Below, piece by piece: positions 62,487-64,000 of a DNA stretch of 64,000 nt. The notes under the pieces are model-generated. The model made no database searches. It saw only the letters and a list, made by a program, of their open reading frames with translations, and was not told the DNA's origin. Within the stretch, counting starts at the first letter, position 1; every line of letters starts with the position of its first letter. The translations under genes were made by a program, and so were the position numbers. Source of the DNA: Ruminiclostridium cellobioparum subsp. termitidis CT1112 (lineage in GTDB: Bacteria; Bacillota; Clostridia; Acetivibrionales; DSM-1351); assembly GCF_000350485.1 (NCBI RefSeq), contig NZ_AORV01000010.1:1-64000 (forward strand). The letters run 5' to 3'.

Positions 62487-64000
62487 ATGTTAAACAAGTA
62501 TCTTTCTCGGCTGGACTTCTCATCCTATGAGGATTTCTATGAGAATTTTGAGATAAAAGTACCTGAGAATTTCAACTTTGCATACGATGTTGTTGATGAA
62601 TATGCAAAAACCGATCCAAACAAGATTGCACTTGTATGGTGTGATGAATCAGGGGCGGAAGCAACTTTTACTTTCGCCCAGCTCAAAGAATACAGTGATA
62701 AAACCGCAAATTTCTTTAAGGCTGTCGGCATCAAACGGGGTGATCCGGTAATGCTGATATTAAAAAGGCGCTACGAATTCTGGTTCTGCATACTGGCATT
62801 GCATAAACTGGGTGCCGTGACAATACCGGCAACCCACCTTCTGACATCAAAAGACATAGTTTACAGGGCAAATGCCGCCGACATAAAAATGATTGTCTCT
62901 GTATCTGAACCGGAAGTCATCATGCATATCGAGGACTCCCTGAGCAAATCTCCCAGCCTTAAATATAAAGCTCTTGTGGGAGACAGCAAAGATGGCTGGC
63001 TTGACTTTACCAGTGAAGTCGACAAATCCTCCAATGTTTTTGAAAACCCGACCGGGGATCAGGCTTCACAGAACAGCGACATATCGCTGCTTTATTTTAC
63101 TTCGGGTACAACAGGCATGCCCAAGATGGTTCAGCATGATTTTTTATATCCGTTGGGCCATATCCTGACGGCAAAATACTGGCAAAATGTCAGCGACGGC
63201 GGCTTACACCTGACTGTTGCCGATACGGGCTGGGCAAAGGCCGTCTGGGGAAAAATCTATGGCCAGTGGCTGGCAGGCAGTGCGGTTTTTGTGTATGACT
63301 ATAATAAATTTGTTCCGAAGGAATTGCTGCAGATCATTTGTAAACATAAAGTCACCACCTTCTGCGCTCCGCCAACCATGTACAGGTTCTTTATAAAGGA
63401 GGATCTGACAAAGTTTGACTTAAGCAATTTGAAGTATTGTGCAGTGGCGGGTGAACCGCTTAATCCCGAGGTTTATAATCAATTCTATAAAGCCACCGGT
63501 ATAAAGCTTATGGAAGGCTTCGGTCAAACCGAATTGACCGTAACCCTGGCAACCTATCCCTGGATGGAGCCAAAGCCGGGGTCCATGGGCAAACCTTCAC
63601 CGGGATATGATATAGACCTTCTGGATGATGAAGGCAACTCTGTTCAGGACGGTGAAGAAGGTCAGATAGTTGTCAGAACCTCTAAAAGGAAACCGGCCGG
63701 AATGTTTGGGGGATATTACAGGGATACAGCCCTGACCAATAAGGTCTGGCATGATGATATTTATTATACCGGTGACGTGGCATGGCGTGATGAAGACGGC
63801 TACTACTGGTTTGTGGGAAGATCAGACGATGTAATCAAGAGTTCGGGTTACAGAATCGGGCCTTTCGAAGTGGAAAGTGCTTTGATCGAACATCCCGCCG
63901 TTATGGAATGCGCAATAACCGCCGTTCCCGACGAAATAAGAGGTCAGATCGTAAAAGCGACCGTCGTCCTGACCAGGAACTATTCTCCGGGTGAAGAGCT
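62487..64000 (+). CDS. Acyl/acetyl-CoA synthetase (AMP-binding), partial at right edge
   Basis: The first 504 codons; the gene runs off the window (family length about 550). ATG preceded by AGGGGG. P-loop [16 protein letters not shown]5 motif GFGQTE, and A7-A8 [34 protein letters not shown] are intact. The KSSGYRI hinge and the overall order fit a medium-chain/acetyl-CoA synthetase (MACS) type enzyme: acid + ATP + CoA to acyl-CoA. The preceding XRE-cupin gene is its likely regulator. Confidence 0.92.
   Translation, partial: MLNKYLSRLDFSSYEDFYENFEIKVPENFNFAYDVVDEYAKTDPNKIALVWCDESGAEATFTFAQLKEYSDKTANFFKAVGIKRGDPVMLILKRRYEFWFCILALHKLGAVTIPATHLLTSKDIVYRANAADIKMIVSVSEPEVIMHIEDSLSKSPSLKYKALVGDSKDGWLDFTSEVDKSSNVFENPTGDQASQNSDISLLYFTSGTTGMPKMVQHDFLYPLGHILTAKYWQNVSDGGLHLTVADTGWAKAVWGKIYGQWLAGSAVFVYDYNKFVPKELLQIICKHKVTTFCAPPTMYRFFIKEDLTKFDLSNLKYCAVAGEPLNPEVYNQFYKATGIKLMEGFGQTELTVTLATYPWMEPKPGSMGKPSPGYDIDLLDDEGNSVQDGEEGQIVVRTSKRKPAGMFGGYYRDTALTNKVWHDDIYYTGDVAWRDEDGYYWFVGRSDDVIKSSGYRIGPFEVESALIEHPAVMECAITAVPDEIRGQIVKATVVLTRNYSPGEE

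Noticed and set aside
1-64000. CRISPR arrays, rRNA genes, intact tRNA genes, insertion-sequence transposases
   Set aside because: None seen on either strand; no regularly spaced repeats of CRISPR type and no transposase motifs.

Overview
The window is low-GC, anaerobe-type Firmicutes DNA from an endospore-forming member of the Clostridia. Evidence for this: a nutrient germinant-receptor operon (gerA family), cwlD, candidate forespore-sigma promoters, a c-di-AMP (ydaO-type) riboswitch, a clostridial single-chain 1257-residue PurL, a clostridial Tad/Flp pilus locus, strong AGGAGG ribosome binding sites and frequent TTG/GTG starts. A relative of the cellulolytic cluster III clostridia (Ruminiclostridium-like) is my best guess, but that is inference.

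Layout. 1-1050: the left edge has a truncated gene, tRNA-like 3'-end fragments, a terminator and a very short VanZ-like remnant, probably an old integration scar. 1087-7626 (minus): a signalling run of a V4R-domain protein, a dCache chemoreceptor, a GGDEF diguanylate cyclase whose EAL tail is frameshifted and decayed, and an EAL-HDOD protein. It has an extended -10 promoter and two near-identical palindromic repeats upstream. 8175-10555 (plus): a LytS-type histidine kinase and a response regulator with a SARP/BTAD output. 10941-18174: mixed small genes (nitroimidazole-reductase-like flavoprotein, secreted orphans, cwlD, Dabb, DUF1697, VOC, DUF2809, DUF2971, DUF998).

18350-24101 is a sporulation/germination block: gerAA-gerAB-gerAC followed by a two-TM small protein that looks like a receptor D subunit. 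A D-Ala-D-Ala carboxypeptidase homologue is divergent from it and has all three catalytic motifs altered. 24148-25325: dapB sits behind a c-di-AMP riboswitch and terminator. 25440-26227: a membrane-anchored coiled-coil/3D-domain protein split by a -1 frame change at a dnaX-type A_AAA_AAG heptamer. 26424-35556: an amidase_6 exoprotein, a methyltransferase, hypotheticals, a GNAT, a lipoprotein, a flavodoxin-like reductase, YjbQ, a zinc phospholipase C-like protein and a patatin.

35609-46509 (minus): a complete Tad pilus operon with a consensus sigma-A promoter (cpaE, tadA, tadB, tadC, flp pilin, TadE-like proteins, a split DUF5702-like protein, two A24 prepilin peptidases, an FHA protein). 46671-53952: a DUF4097 lipoprotein, a sugar-phosphate isomerase-like protein, VanZ, purL and a divergent LysR regulator. 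53976-54257: a ~280 bp near-perfect inverted repeat resembling a MITE. 54427-60243: an HD-GYP phosphodiesterase and a MacB-like ABC export system (ATPase, frameshifted CARDB/NEW3-like extracellular protein, permease with a Gly-Met loop). 60352-64000: a second chemoreceptor, an XRE-cupin regulator and an acetyl/acyl-CoA synthetase running off the right edge.

Two themes recur. Cyclic-dinucleotide control is represented by GGDEF, EAL-HDOD and HD-GYP proteins plus a c-di-AMP riboswitch. Three genes are broken at short A or T runs (about 25940, 40965 and 56761), which means recoding, true mutations or homopolymer errors in the assembly.
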